A DNA stretch of 64,000 nt from Pseudomonas sp. RIT-562 (GCF_026241895.1 NZ_JAPJIV010000017.1:93214-157213), one strand, 5' to 3'. Counted from the first letter of the stretch, positions 35,683 to 45,375 are shown. Numbers and translations are program-made. The notes: a model not told the origin generated them from the letters alone.

Positions 35683-38109
35683 GTGAAAACAACCCTCGCC
35701 CATAACAAAAAATCCTCCTGGCGCCAGCTGGCTCTGGCCTTGGCGGTCAGCTGCGGGCTGCCCCAGGCATTCGCGGCCGACGCCATCCACATCAAGGCGC
35801 AACCGCTGGGTCAAGCCTTGAGCCAACTGGGCCAGCAGACGTCCCTGCAGGTTTTTTTCAGTCCGGAACTGGTCGCCGGCAAACAGGCGCCTGCGGTAGA
35901 CGGCAATCTCTCGCCGGAACAGGCCCTGCGCCAGTTACTGCAGGGCAGCGGCCTGGACTATCAGATCGACGAAGGCTCGGTGACCCTGACTCCAGCCCCG
36001 AGCTCCGCAGCCGGCGGGCCGTTGGAACTCGGCGTGACCGATATCAAGGTGGTCGGCAACTGGCTTGGCGATGCCGATGCCGCCGTGGTGCAGAACCACG
36101 CTGGGGCGCGCACGGTGATTCGCCGCGAGGCGATGGTCGAGCAAGGTGCCATGACCGTCGGCGACGTGTTGAAGCGGGTGCCGGGCGTGCAGGTGCAAGA
36201 CGCCAACGGTACGGGCGGCAGCGATATTTCGTTGAACGTCGGAGTGCGCGGCCTGACTTCGCGCCTGTCGCCACGCTCCACCGTTTTGATCGACGGAGTG
36301 CCCGCAGCCTTCGCCCCCTATGGCCAGCCGCAACTGTCGATGGCGCCGATTTCCTCTGGCAACCTCGACAGCATCGACGTGGTGCGCGGTGCCGGCTCCG
36401 TGCGTTACGGGCCGCAGAACGTTGGGGGTGTGATCAACTTTGTCACCCGGGCGATCCCCGAACAGGCGTCGGCCGAGATTGGCACGACCCTGGAAACCTC
36501 TCAACACGGCGGCTGGAAGCACATTGATACGGCGTTCGTCGGCGGCACGGCGGACAACGGCATCGGCGTGGCGCTGTTGTATTCGGGGGTGAACGGCAAC
36601 GGTTATCGTGAGCGCAACAACGGTAACGACATCGACGACGTGATTCTCAAGACCCACTGGGCGCCCACTGACGTCGATGATTTCAGCCTCAATTTCCACT
36701 ATTACGACGCCAGTGCCGACATGCCCGGCGGCTTGAGCCAGGCACAGTACGACGCCGATCCATTCCAGTCCGACCGCAACAACGACAGCTTCAGCGGACG
36801 CCGCAAGGATGTCTCGTTCAAGTGGGCCCGGCAGATCGACGACCGCACCCAGGCCGAAGTGCTGACCTACTACTACGACAGCTTTCGTGGCAGCAAAATC
36901 GCCGCGCGCGATCAGCGAACCCTCGGCTCATTCCCGCGCACCTACTACACCTTCGGCATCGAGCCGCGGGTCTCCCATGTGTTCGACCTTGGCCAGACCA
37001 CCCAGGAAGTCAGCGTCGGTTATCGCTACCTCAAGGAAGGCATGCACGAATCGGCCAGCCGCCTTGGACTTAATGGCAGCAACGAGCCGGTGGTGAGCCC
37101 GGGCGCTGACGGCCACGTGTACCAGGACCGCACGGGTGGCACCGAGGCCAACTCGGTGTACGTCGACAACAAGATCGACGTCGGCAAGTGGACCGTGACG
37201 CCGGGCATCCGCTTCGAACACATCAGTACTGACTGGCACGATCGCCCGGTACTCGATACGGCAGGCCGCCCGGTGACCGAGAAAAATCGCAGCATCGAAA
37301 GCAACGAACCGCTGCCGGCGTTGAGTGTGATGTACCACCTTTCCGACGCCTGGAAGCTGTTCGCCAACTACGAGACGTCCTTTGGCAGCCTGCAGTATTT
37401 CCAGCTCGGCCAGGGCGGCACCGGGGATGAAACGGCCAACGGCCTGAACCCGGAAAAGGCCAAGACCTACGAACTTGGTACTCGTTACAACGATGAAGTG
37501 TGGGGCGGCGAAGTGACGCTGTTCTACATCGACTTCGATAAAGAACTGCAATACATCAGCAACGATGCGGGCTGGACCAACCTCGGTGCGACCACTCACC
37601 AGGGCGTTGAAGCCTCGGTACATTACGACCTGGCCGCGCTCGACCCACGCCTCGACGGCCTGACCGCCAACGCCGGATTCACCTACACCCGCGCGGTGTA
37701 TGAAGGGGAGATCCCAGGCTTCAAGGGCCGCGACTTGCCGTTCTACTCACGCCAGGTGGCGACTGCCGGGCTGCGCTACGACATCGATCGCTGGACCTGG
37801 AACGTGGACGCATTCGCCCAGTCGAAACAACGCTCACCGGGCACTGCAGTGAACGCCGATGGCAGCTTCAGCGGCAATTACATCACCGAAGGGACGGCGG
37901 ATGGTCAGTACGGCGACATTCCTGGGTACGTCACCTGGAACGTGCGTGGCGGCTATGATTTTGGCGCGACGCTGTCGAACCTGAAGCTGGGGGCGGGGGT
38001 GAAGAACGTGTTCGACAAGCAGTACTTCACTCGGTCCAGCGATAATAATTCGGGGATGTATGTGGGGGCGCCGCGGACGTTTTTTGTGCAGGCTAGTGTT
38101 GGGTTTTGA
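35683..38109 (+). CDS. fecA: FecA-like TonB-dependent ferric (di)citrate receptor with signalling domain
   Basis: 808 residues from a GTG start, with a signal peptide cut near AFAAD. Residues about 35-110 are an STN signalling domain. The plug (VVGNWLGDADAAVVQNHAGARTV, SRSTVLIDG, VVRGAGSVRYGPQNVGGVINFVTRAIPE) and barrel (GGTADNGIGVALLYSG, ADMPGGLSQAQYDAD, GVKNVFDKQYF) follow E. coli FecA closely by memory, so ferric citrate is the best guess. It ends with the outer-membrane terminal Phe. It forms one operon with fecI and fecR. Confidence 0.92.
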   Translation: MKTTLAHNKKSSWRQLALALAVSCGLPQAFAADAIHIKAQPLGQALSQLGQQTSLQVFFSPELVAGKQAPAVDGNLSPEQALRQLLQGSGLDYQIDEGSVTLTPAPSSAAGGPLELGVTDIKVVGNWLGDADAAVVQNHAGARTVIRREAMVEQGAMTVGDVLKRVPGVQVQDANGTGGSDISLNVGVRGLTSRLSPRSTVLIDGVPAAFAPYGQPQLSMAPISSGNLDSIDVVRGAGSVRYGPQNVGGVINFVTRAIPEQASAEIGTTLETSQHGGWKHIDTAFVGGTADNGIGVALLYSGVNGNGYRERNNGNDIDDVILKTHWAPTDVDDFSLNFHYYDASADMPGGLSQAQYDADPFQSDRNNDSFSGRRKDVSFKWARQIDDRTQAEVLTYYYDSFRGSKIAARDQRTLGSFPRTYYTFGIEPRVSHVFDLGQTTQEVSVGYRYLKEGMHESASRLGLNGSNEPVVSPGADGHVYQDRTGGTEANSVYVDNKIDVGKWTVTPGIRFEHISTDWHDRPVLDTAGRPVTEKNRSIESNEPLPALSVMYHLSDAWKLFANYETSFGSLQYFQLGQGGTGDETANGLNPEKAKTYELGTRYNDEVWGGEVTLFYIDFDKELQYISNDAGWTNLGATTHQGVEASVHYDLAALDPRLDGLTANAGFTYTRAVYEGEIPGFKGRDLPFYSRQVATAGLRYDIDRWTWNVDAFAQSKQRSPGTAVNADGSFSGNYITEGTADGQYGDIPGYVTWNVRGGYDFGATLSNLKLGAGVKNVFDKQYFTRSSDNNSGMYVGAPRTFFVQASVGF

Positions 38110-38153
38110 GGCGGGGTCGCGTTCATTCAAGGAGTGCGAGTCATCGTTGACCT

Positions 38154-38182
38154 CCATCGCGAGCAAGCTTTGCTCCCACAGG
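38154..38182. repeat. Single REP half-site
   Basis: CATCGCGAGCAAGCTTTGCTCCCACAGG lies after fecA without a clear partner; it resembles the right half of a REPIN. Confidence 0.6.
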
Positions 38183-38240
38183 TATTACCAGCCACATTAC
38201 CTAGGGGGCATTTCAATTCTGAATGGGCACACAACCAAGC

Positions 38241-38640
38241 GCAGCGCGTCGGCTTGAAGCCTTGGTCGGCCCGAAGGCCGCCACGGCGGGGTTTTTGATC
38301 GCGGACGCCCCGTTAACCACGCTGGCCGAACGCAGGTATTGCGCAGCGGGTAAACCGGCAAGGATGCCGGTTTAGCCGCGCTGGGCCAGGGACGGCCCAT
38401 CGCGGCGACCCGCTGCGCAATGCCTGCGTTCGGGCACACCGAGCCTAAGCGAGGTGCCAAGTGGTGGGGCAGGAAGCGTTTGGTTACTTTGCGCCGGGGC
38501 GCGCAGCCATTTCAAAGTAACCCGCCGTAAGGGCGGAACCATAACCAGCCGTGACCGCAGCAAAGGATATGTACACAAGGCAAGATCAAAAGATCGCAGC
38601 CTCGTTGCACTCGACAGCTCCTACACAGCTCCTACACAGC
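38241..38640 (+). repeat. Copy 3 of the ~300-bp element with one 120-bp-type unit
   Basis: Bases 38241-38545 match copies 1 and 2 of the long repeat. They are followed by a single degenerate copy of the 120-bp unit (CCGTAAGGGCGGAACCATAA, GGATATGTACACAAGG, GATCAAAAGATCGCAGCCTCG). A short CAGCTCCTACA triplication closes it. It lies between fecA (+) and the MFS gene (-), which converge. Confidence 0.85.
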
Positions 38641-38652
38641 TCCCTGCAGGTC

Positions 38653-39804
38653 TTACACCCGCAACACCTTGCCGCCAATCGCCACCGCCACCAGCAATAC
38701 CGCCATCAACCCAAACGCAAAACTCAAACTGCTACCATGGGCGATAAACCCGATCACCGCCGGGCCCGCGAGAATCCCTGCATACCCTAAGGTCGTAATG
38801 GCCGGCACCGCGACACTCTCCGGCATCACCGTCTGCTTGCCGACCGCGGTATACAGCACCGGCACAATATTCGAACAACCCGCGCCCAATAACGCATACC
38901 CCACCAGGGCCCACTCCCAAGCAGGTGCAAAAGTCGCCAGGAACAACCCGGCTGCCGCCGTCAGCCCGCCAAACACAATCACCCGGGTAGCGCCGAGACG
39001 CCGGACAATCCGGTCGCCAGTCAGCCGGCCCACCGTCATGGTCAAGGCAAACGCCGCATAACCCAAGCCGGCATAGGCGGTATCGATGCCACGCTCCTGC
39101 GCCAGGAACACCGCACTCCAGTCCAGCGCCGCGCCCTCTGCAAGAAACACGATAAAGCACATCCCGCCAATGAACAGCACGATGCCATGGGGAATGGCGA
39201 ACGCCGGGCCAGAACTTTCACTGCCATAAGGCAACATGTGGGGCGCAGCCTTGCACAGCGCGACCAGCAGCATCACCACCACGACCAACATCGCCATCAG
39301 CGGTGAAAGACCGAAGCCAAGCAGCGCACTGACACCCGCCGCGCCGACGATCCCGCCCAGGCTGAACAGCCCGTGGAACCCTGACATCATGGTCTTGCCA
39401 CTGGCGCGCTCGACGATCACCGCTTGCAGGTTGACCGTTGAATCTACCGTGCCCAGGCCTGCGCCGAACATGAACAGGGCGCCGATCAGCGCCGGAATCG
39501 ATGACACCGTTGCCAGCAATGGCAGCGCTGCACAAATCAGCAGCGTGCCGCCGACCGCCACTCGCCGACAGCCAAACCGCGTGGCCAGGATCCCGGCCAT
39601 CGGCATCGCCAGGATCGAGCCCACTCCCAGGCACAACAACAGCAGGCCCAGCGTGCCCTCGTCCAGCCCGGCCCGAGCCTTGGCGTAAGGCACCAATGGA
39701 GCCCAGGCGGCGATGCCGAAACCGGCGATGAAAAAAGCCACCCGCGTGGACATCTGTTCCAGGCGTCCGGGAACGAAGGTGGTGGGGGTGTTGAGGCTAC
39801 TCAT
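38653..39804 (-). CDS. MFS transporter (YbjJ-like)
   Basis: 383 residues with about 12 membrane helices. It has an MFS loop motif between helices 2 and 3 (GILATRFGCRRVAVGG) and STVNLQAVIVERASGKTMMSGFHGLFSLGG in helices 4-5, typical of the YbjJ-like subgroup. It probably exports a small molecule; the substrate is unknown. It is a single gene, with repeats on its downstream side and a REP doublet upstream. Confidence 0.85.
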   Translation of the reverse strand: MSSLNTPTTFVPGRLEQMSTRVAFFIAGFGIAAWAPLVPYAKARAGLDEGTLGLLLLCLGVGSILAMPMAGILATRFGCRRVAVGGTLLICAALPLLATVSSIPALIGALFMFGAGLGTVDSTVNLQAVIVERASGKTMMSGFHGLFSLGGIVGAAGVSALLGFGLSPLMAMLVVVVMLLVALCKAAPHMLPYGSESSGPAFAIPHGIVLFIGGMCFIVFLAEGAALDWSAVFLAQERGIDTAYAGLGYAAFALTMTVGRLTGDRIVRRLGATRVIVFGGLTAAAGLFLATFAPAWEWALVGYALLGAGCSNIVPVLYTAVGKQTVMPESVAVPAITTLGYAGILAGPAVIGFIAHGSSLSFAFGLMAVLLVAVAIGGKVLRV

Positions 39805-39918
39805 GGCAATCCTTGGTTAAAACGTCGCGTCCCCAAGGGACAGTGACGGTCCTGTGAGGTTCGGTCAGGCAGGGGCACATCGTGGCACAGGCGGGTCATG
39901 CGGTGCATGGCAGATCGT

Positions 39919-39988
39919 CATCGCGAGCAGGCTCACTCCTACAGAAAACATCCAGCGAACACCTGTAGGAGTGAGCCTGCTCGCGATG
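39919..39988. repeat. REP doublet
   Basis: CATCGCGAGCAGGCTCACTCCTACAG and its inverted copy CTGTAGGAGTGAGCCTGCTCGCGATG flank about 18 bases between codA and the MFS gene. Confidence 0.88.
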
Positions 39989-40012
39989 AGGCCGGTGAGG
40001 GCATCACATCAC

Positions 40013-41257
40013 TCAACGCTGACCAAAAAACTCGACTTCAGGCATCGTGCGCTTCATCAACACTTTGCCATTACGCACCGAATACAGCGGCAAGCCCTGG
40101 CTGCGGATCACCTCGTAGTCGCTGTCCGCCGAGAGGATCAGCAGGTTCGCCGGCCGGCCGCGTTCCAGGCCGTAACGGTCACCCAGGGCCATCGCCTTGG
40201 CGCTGTTGTCGGTCACCAGGTCCAGGGCGCTTTGCAGGTTGCGGTAGCCGAGCATATGGCAGATGTGCAGCCCGGCTTCCAGCACTCGCAGGATGTTACC
40301 GTTGCCCAGCGGATACCAGGGGTCGACGATCGAGTCCTGGCCGAAGCACACGTTCATGCCCGCTTCGAGCAGTTCGTTGACCCGGGTGACCCCGCGCCGT
40401 TTCGGAAAATTGTCGAAGCGGCCTTGCAGGTGAATGCTTTCGGTCGGGCAGGAAACGAAGCTGATCCCGGAATGCCCCAGCAGGCGAAACAGCTTGGCGC
40501 AGTAAGCGTTGTCGTAGGAGCCCATGGCTGTGGTGTGACTGGCCGTGACCCGCGAACCCATGTCGCGGCTGCGGGCTTCCTCGGCCAGCACCTCGAGGAA
40601 GCGCGAGTGCGGGTCGTCGGTTTCGTCGCAGTGCACATCCACCAGGCAACCAGTGCGCTCAGCCAGGTCCATCAGATACTTCACCGAACTCACGCCCTGA
40701 TCCCGGGTGTACTCGAAATGCGGAATGCCGCCCACCACGTCGGCACCCATGCGGATGGCTTCCTCCATCAGTTCGCGACCATTGCGATAAGACTCGATGC
40801 CTTCCTGGGGGAACGCGACAATCTGCATGTCCACCAGGTGGCGGCTTTCCTCGCGCACTTCGAGCATCGCCTTCAGCGCGGTGAGCTGCGGGTCGGTGAC
40901 ATCGACGTGGGTGCGTACATGCTGGATGCCATGCGCAGCGAGAGCCTGCAGGGTTTTGCGGGTGCGCGTCTTGGTGTCTTCTTCGGTGATGGTGACCTTG
41001 CGCTCGCTCCAGCACTCGATGCCTTCGAACAGTGTGCCGCTCATGTTCCAGCGCGGCTCGCCGGCGGTGAGGGTAGCGTCGAGGTGGATGTGCGGTTCGA
41101 CAAAAGGCGGGATCACCAGGTTGCCGCCAGCGTCCAGGTCGTCGGGCCCCAGGGTCGGGGCTTCGGTCTGCCGGGAGATGTTGCTGATCAGGCCGTTTTC
41201 CAGGTGCAACTCATGCAGGCCTTCTTGGTTGCGCAGGCGGGCGTTGATGATGTGCAT
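40013..41257 (-). CDS. codA: CodA-like cytosine deaminase (amidohydrolase), specificity uncertain
   Basis: 414 residues. Metal ligands and catalytic residues of E. coli CodA are kept: HIH in PHIHLDA, the Glu in VDVHCDETDD, His in ASHTTAMGS, and Asp in FGQDSIVDPWYPLG. The long block IHLQGRFDNFPKRRGVTRV is CodA-like. However, the residue after the catalytic Asp is Ser where E. coli has Asp314, and CodA's GHD is GQD, so the substrate may differ from cytosine. It follows codB by 13 bases. ATG 41257 has AAGGA nine bases upstream. Confidence 0.82.
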   Translation of the reverse strand: MHIINARLRNQEGLHELHLENGLISNISRQTEAPTLGPDDLDAGGNLVIPPFVEPHIHLDATLTAGEPRWNMSGTLFEGIECWSERKVTITEEDTKTRTRKTLQALAAHGIQHVRTHVDVTDPQLTALKAMLEVREESRHLVDMQIVAFPQEGIESYRNGRELMEEAIRMGADVVGGIPHFEYTRDQGVSSVKYLMDLAERTGCLVDVHCDETDDPHSRFLEVLAEEARSRDMGSRVTASHTTAMGSYDNAYCAKLFRLLGHSGISFVSCPTESIHLQGRFDNFPKRRGVTRVNELLEAGMNVCFGQDSIVDPWYPLGNGNILRVLEAGLHICHMLGYRNLQSALDLVTDNSAKAMALGDRYGLERGRPANLLILSADSDYEVIRSQGLPLYSVRNGKVLMKRTMPEVEFFGQR

Positions 41258-41270
41258 CAGGCGAATCCTT

Positions 41271-42542
41271 TTAGAGATCTTGTAGTGGTGCGCTGGCGAC
41301 TCGGGCGCCAAATACGCTGGTCAATAGCACATACGTTAGCGCGGCAGCGGCAATCCCTACCAGTGGCGCGACCCATGGCGAACTGAAAGCGGCCACGGTG
41401 CCGATCGCATAGGCGCCCAGACCAGGCCAGTTGAACGCCGGCAGGCGCGCCTCGGCCAGACGTGGATATTGACCGCGATAGCGGAAGAAAAAATCCGCCA
41501 TGATCACTCCGCCTATCGGCGGAATGACCGTGCCGAGCAGGATCAGGTAGGGCACCAGCATGTCGTACATGCCCAGCAACGCCAGGGCCGTGCCGATCAC
41601 GGCACCGGCCAGGGTCACGGTTTTACGCCGGCCGGTGCGCAGCAGGTTGCAGCCGGCGACGGCGAAGTTGTAGATGGTGTTGTCCTGGGTGCTCCAGATG
41701 TTGAGCAGCAGCATTGCCATCGCGGCCATGGCGAAACCTTGCAGCAACAGCACTTCGACCACGTCCGGTTGCTGGTAGACGATTGCTCCGTAGGCGCCGA
41801 TCAACACCATCAGGCCATTGCCGATGAAGAACCCGATCAGGCTGGACAGCACCGCCACCCGCGCCGAGCGCGAGAAGCGCGTCCAGTTGGTCGCCTGGGT
41901 GGCGCCGCTGACGAAGGTGCCGAACACCAGTGTGATCGCGGTCGACCAGTCCAGTGTGCCCGTGGGGACCACGGCGAGCAGGCCGTCGAGGCCGCCGACT
42001 TGCACCGTGGCGACCCACATCGACAGCATCAGCAGCAGCATCATCGCGGGTACGGCGATGTAGGAGAGAATTTCCAGGCCGCGATAACCCACGTAGGCGG
42101 TGGCGCAGAAGGCCAGGCCGAACAGCACCATCAGGCCCAGCACGGCGCCGTCACTCAGGCCGAAGTATTTGCCCAGCACCACGGCGGCAGTGGCCGTGCC
42201 CCAGGCGTACCAGCCGATCTGGGTGAACCCGAGGATCAGGTCGCTGAGTTTGCTGCCAACCTCACCAAAGCAGAACCGGCCCATCAGCACCGAGTTGAGG
42301 CCACTTTTGAAGGCGATGTAGCCCAATGCCGCGGCGTACAGCCCCAGCAACAGGTTACCTACCAGGATCACCGCCATCATCTCGCCAAAGCTGAAAGCAA
42401 CGCCGAGTTTGCCGCCGGCGAACATCGTGGCGGTGAAAAAGGTGAATCCCAGTAACACCATGGCGGTGGAGGCGAGGCCTTTGCGCGCATGCATCGGGAC
42501 CTCGCTGAGGGGGTAGTCGTTGCCGGGGGCGTTTTGCGTCAT
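41271..42542 (-). CDS. codB: CodB-like cytosine/purine permease (NCS1 family)
   Basis: 423 residues with about 12 membrane helices. The N-terminal block SEVPMHARKGLASTAMVLLGFTFFTATMFAGGKLG and NWTRFSRSARVA are typical of CodB. It imports a nucleobase-like compound with protons or sodium for the downstream deaminase. It lies 72 bases after the hydrolase gene and in the same direction. Confidence 0.88.
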   Translation of the reverse strand: MTQNAPGNDYPLSEVPMHARKGLASTAMVLLGFTFFTATMFAGGKLGVAFSFGEMMAVILVGNLLLGLYAAALGYIAFKSGLNSVLMGRFCFGEVGSKLSDLILGFTQIGWYAWGTATAAVVLGKYFGLSDGAVLGLMVLFGLAFCATAYVGYRGLEILSYIAVPAMMLLLMLSMWVATVQVGGLDGLLAVVPTGTLDWSTAITLVFGTFVSGATQATNWTRFSRSARVAVLSSLIGFFIGNGLMVLIGAYGAIVYQQPDVVEVLLLQGFAMAAMAMLLLNIWSTQDNTIYNFAVAGCNLLRTGRRKTVTLAGAVIGTALALLGMYDMLVPYLILLGTVIPPIGGVIMADFFFRYRGQYPRLAEARLPAFNWPGLGAYAIGTVAAFSSPWVAPLVGIAAAALTYVLLTSVFGARVASAPLQDL

Positions 42543-42614
42543 GGGGGCGTTCCTTTGCTGGAGGGGGGACGCGGGGAAGGTTGCAGCGGTCGTGCCAATT
42601 TTGTGTCTGGGTAT

Positions 42615-43427
42615 TTACAGGAACCGTAATAACGCCGCGACGATTGCCTCCGGGGCATCCTCCTGCATCAGGTGCCCGGCATTGGCGATCGGGTGAAATT
42701 GCGCGCCTGGGATCATCCGGTGCAGCGCTCGCCCGCGCTCGATGGGTATCCACTGATCGTCCTCGCCCCAGAGGATCTGCACCGGGCACCGAATGTTGGG
42801 ATAGAGGTTCTCGACTTCGCGGGTGTAACGCTCATCCATCTGCGCGATCTGTCGATAGAACGCCGCTTGCCCCGGATCGCCCAGCCAGGGCTCCACGTAG
42901 GGGGCGAGTTCTGCATCGGTGATGTCACGCTTGATCGCCCCACGAATATAGGCCGGCACAATGGCGCGCTGGATGTAATCGGGCAGGCCGCTGAACGCCG
43001 CCTCATGTTGGCGCACATGCTGCACGAAAGGTGATCCCCAGGGCGTCAGCGCCACCGGATCGATCAGGGTCAGGCTGCGGTAATCCTTGCCATTGAGCAA
43101 ATGCGCGCGCAAGGCGGTGGCGCCGCCGAAGTCGTGGGCCACCACATCGGGGCAGTCCAGTCCCCAATGCTCCAGCAGCCGGGCCAGCAGCTCGTTCTGC
43201 ATGCCCAGCGACACATCGCCGTCGATTTTCTCCGACTGCCCGTAGCCCAGCAGGTCGAAGTAGTGCACCCGGTGGGCGGTAATGAAATGCGCTGCGATGC
43301 GATGCCAGACATGGGATGAGAAGGGCGTGCCGTGGACGAACACCAGCGGCGGGCCGTCGCCGCGCACGGCGAAGCGTACGGAATGACCGTTGAAGCGGTA
43401 GGTTTGGGGAAGGGGCCAGTCAGCCAT
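42615..43427 (-). CDS. Alpha/beta hydrolase with Asp nucleophile (haloalkane dehalogenase/epoxide hydrolase-like)
   Basis: 270 residues from ATG 43427 with AGAGGAC upstream. The nucleophile elbow VVAHDFGGAT has Asp instead of Ser, as in haloalkane dehalogenases, haloacetate dehalogenases and epoxide hydrolases. The oxyanion HGTPFSSHVWH, the acid in LWGEDDQWIP and the base His in NAGHLMQEDAPE complete the set. It is the first gene of a probable operon with codB and codA, which suggests action on a modified base or a ring-opened product; this is inference only. Confidence 0.83.
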   Translation of the reverse strand: MADWPLPQTYRFNGHSVRFAVRGDGPPLVFVHGTPFSSHVWHRIAAHFITAHRVHYFDLLGYGQSEKIDGDVSLGMQNELLARLLEHWGLDCPDVVAHDFGGATALRAHLLNGKDYRSLTLIDPVALTPWGSPFVQHVRQHEAAFSGLPDYIQRAIVPAYIRGAIKRDITDAELAPYVEPWLGDPGQAAFYRQIAQMDERYTREVENLYPNIRCPVQILWGEDDQWIPIERGRALHRMIPGAQFHPIANAGHLMQEDAPEAIVAALLRFL

Positions 43428-43525
43428 GCCCGTGTCCTCTTGCAGGGGAAGAGGAAAAAAGCATAGGCATAAAAAACAGCCCAGGGGGCTGTTCGGGTGT
43501 TTCACTGACGAAACGCATGCCTACC

Positions 43526-43617
43526 CCTGTAGGAGCGAGCCTGCTCGCGATGGCGTCGGCACGCCAGGAGTTGATGTGGCTGACAGACCGGTATCGCGAG
43601 CAGGCTCGCTCCTACAA
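43526..43617. repeat. REP doublet
   Basis: CCTGTAGGAGCGAGCCTGCTCGCGATGG and its inverted copy lie between the hydrolase promoter and the end of queD. Confidence 0.88.
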
Positions 43618-43637
43618 GGGAGCGTAGTGTGTCTGGG

Positions 43638-43994
43638 TTACTCGCCGTGGTAGATGCAGCCACTGGTGCAGGTTTCATGAATACGGATCGCGCTGAGTTC
43701 CGGCAGCAATGGCTTCAACTCGTTCCAGATCCACTTGGCCAGCACTTCACTGGTGGGGTTTTCCAGGCCAGGGATGTCGTTCAGGTAGTTGTGATCCAAT
43801 CGCTCGTAAAGCGGCTTGAAGATCGCCTTGATCTCGGAGAAGTCGCGAATCCAGCCGGTGTGCGGATCAAGATCGCCACTCAGGTGAATCGCCACCTTGA
43901 AGGAGTGGCCGTGCAGGCGACCGCACTTGTGGCCGTCCGGTACGTGGGGCAGGCGGTGGGCGGATTCGAAGGTAAATTCTTTGAAGATTTCCAC
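43638..43994 (-). CDS. queD: QueD, 6-carboxy-5,6,7,8-tetrahydropterin synthase
   Basis: 118 residues. Zinc ligands His13 (FESAHRL), His28 and His30 (LHGHSF), catalytic Cys24 and RIHETCTSGCIYHG near the end match QueD. It makes the 6-carboxytetrahydropterin used for queuosine and other 7-deazaguanines. It is a single gene here. Confidence 0.95.
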   Translation of the reverse strand: MEIFKEFTFESAHRLPHVPDGHKCGRLHGHSFKVAIHLSGDLDPHTGWIRDFSEIKAIFKPLYERLDHNYLNDIPGLENPTSEVLAKWIWNELKPLLPELSAIRIHETCTSGCIYHGE

Positions 43995-44068
43995 AGTGTC
44001 TTGAGCTCTGTCAGGTGGCGATCGCCGCAGCGATAGGGGCAGGCGGCGAGTTTAACAGCTTGTCCTGA

Positions 44069-45148
44069 CTAAAGGGTCAGCAAGCGCTCGCCGAGGCGAC
44101 CGTTGGCGGCCAGTTCGAGAAACTCGTCACCCAGGCGACGGCTTTCATCCATCGCTGCGCGCCAGTACTTCTGCCGGCTGGGCGCATCGCCCATGAAGCG
44201 CTTGAAGTCGTTGCGGTCCGGCAGTTTGCCGAAGGGCAGGCGCGCCAGGTAGTCCTTCGACGGCGCCAGCAGCAAGACGTCTTGCAGTCGTGTGGTGCAG
44301 GCCCGGCGCCAGGGCAGGGTCTTGTCGAACCAGCCGGGAATGATCCGGTCGGTGAAGTGCGGATAGAGCACGATGTCGTTGCCGCTGTAGGGCAGGTCGA
44401 GGTGATAGTCGAGCAAGCCACCATCGCGAAAGGTTCCTGCGCCCGCGCCCGGCAGGTCCCGTACGCCTTCCATGACCATGGGAATCGAGCCGGACGCGAG
44501 CAGCGCCTGGCGCAGGTTGGCGCTGTTGAGCTCGACGAAGCGCGACGGGAAGTCGGTGAGGGCGTGCACCGGCGGCGCCAGGCGTGGATCGTGGATGATC
44601 AGCCGTTCGAAATGCCGCGACAGCCGCGCACGGCCGCGCAGGTTGTCGGCGATCACCGACGACAGGCCCAGGCCCAGGTGGCCGCGATGGTCCTGGGCAA
44701 GCCGGCCGTGGCTTTTGACCACCATGATGTTCAACCGATACAGCGCGTTGCCCAGAATCGCCAAGTCGCGACCGTCGAGCAGCTCTTCGAGCATGCGCCG
44801 CGAGCTCTGGCTGATCTGCGCCATGGTCACGCCCTTGTTGAAGTTCTGTTCGGTGTACAGCTGGCCGAGACGCCGGATGCCCTCGGCGGCGTCCGGCAGG
44901 CAGGCGCTGGCGAACCGCCAGGAACCCACCGAGGCGCCAATCAGCGAGCGCTCCCGCGGCGCGGCCGGCAGCCATTCGCCGAACAGCGCCAGGTCCAGCC
45001 CCTGAATCCCCAACGCCTTGGGCCCACCGGCGGCACCGGGCAGCGTGCCGACATCGGCGGCGCTGAGCCCGTGTTCACGGATTCGCGCAAAGGCGCGTGG
45101 GCCGGCTTTGAGGGTCAGGGCGGGGAACTTGATGTGGATGGCGGTCAT
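44069..45148 (-). CDS. Patatin-like phospholipase
   Basis: 359 residues. The Ser nucleophile is in IGASVGSWRF (GxSxG) and the dyad Asp in TFRDGGLLDYH; AGGPKALGIQGLDL supplies the glycine-rich oxyanion loop. It should hydrolyse acyl esters of phospholipids or similar lipids in the cytosol; no signal peptide is seen. ATG 45148 is preferred to an upstream TTG. It stands alone. Confidence 0.85.
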   Translation of the reverse strand: MTAIHIKFPALTLKAGPRAFARIREHGLSAADVGTLPGAAGGPKALGIQGLDLALFGEWLPAAPRERSLIGASVGSWRFASACLPDAAEGIRRLGQLYTEQNFNKGVTMAQISQSSRRMLEELLDGRDLAILGNALYRLNIMVVKSHGRLAQDHRGHLGLGLSSVIADNLRGRARLSRHFERLIIHDPRLAPPVHALTDFPSRFVELNSANLRQALLASGSIPMVMEGVRDLPGAGAGTFRDGGLLDYHLDLPYSGNDIVLYPHFTDRIIPGWFDKTLPWRRACTTRLQDVLLLAPSKDYLARLPFGKLPDRNDFKRFMGDAPSRQKYWRAAMDESRRLGDEFLELAANGRLGERLLTL

Positions 45149-45213
45149 ACCGGTCTCGATGTCTGGCAAGCGGGGGCATTATAAACAGCAGAATCCTTGT
45201 GGATCACACCAAA

Positions 45214-45284
45214 CCTGTAGGAGCCCGGCTTGCCGGCGATGGCGATTTCAAGCACGCCATCGCCGGCAAGCCGAGCTCCTACGG
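45214..45284. repeat. REP hairpin
   Basis: CCTGTAGGAGCCCGGCTTGCCGGCGATGG and its inverted copy lie between the divergent patatin and PepSY genes. Confidence 0.88.
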
Positions 45285-45375
45285 GTTTGTGTCCAATGAT
45301 GGCAATTCAGTTTCAATTAAGTTCGAATCGCTAAGGTGCCTTCCGTACGCAACACACAAGAATTCGGAGACACCC

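Noticed and set aside
43638..43994. Functional link between queD and the VUT-family gene at 3124
   Set aside because: Both relate to queuosine, but they are 40 kb apart and differ in composition; proximity in the window is not evidence.
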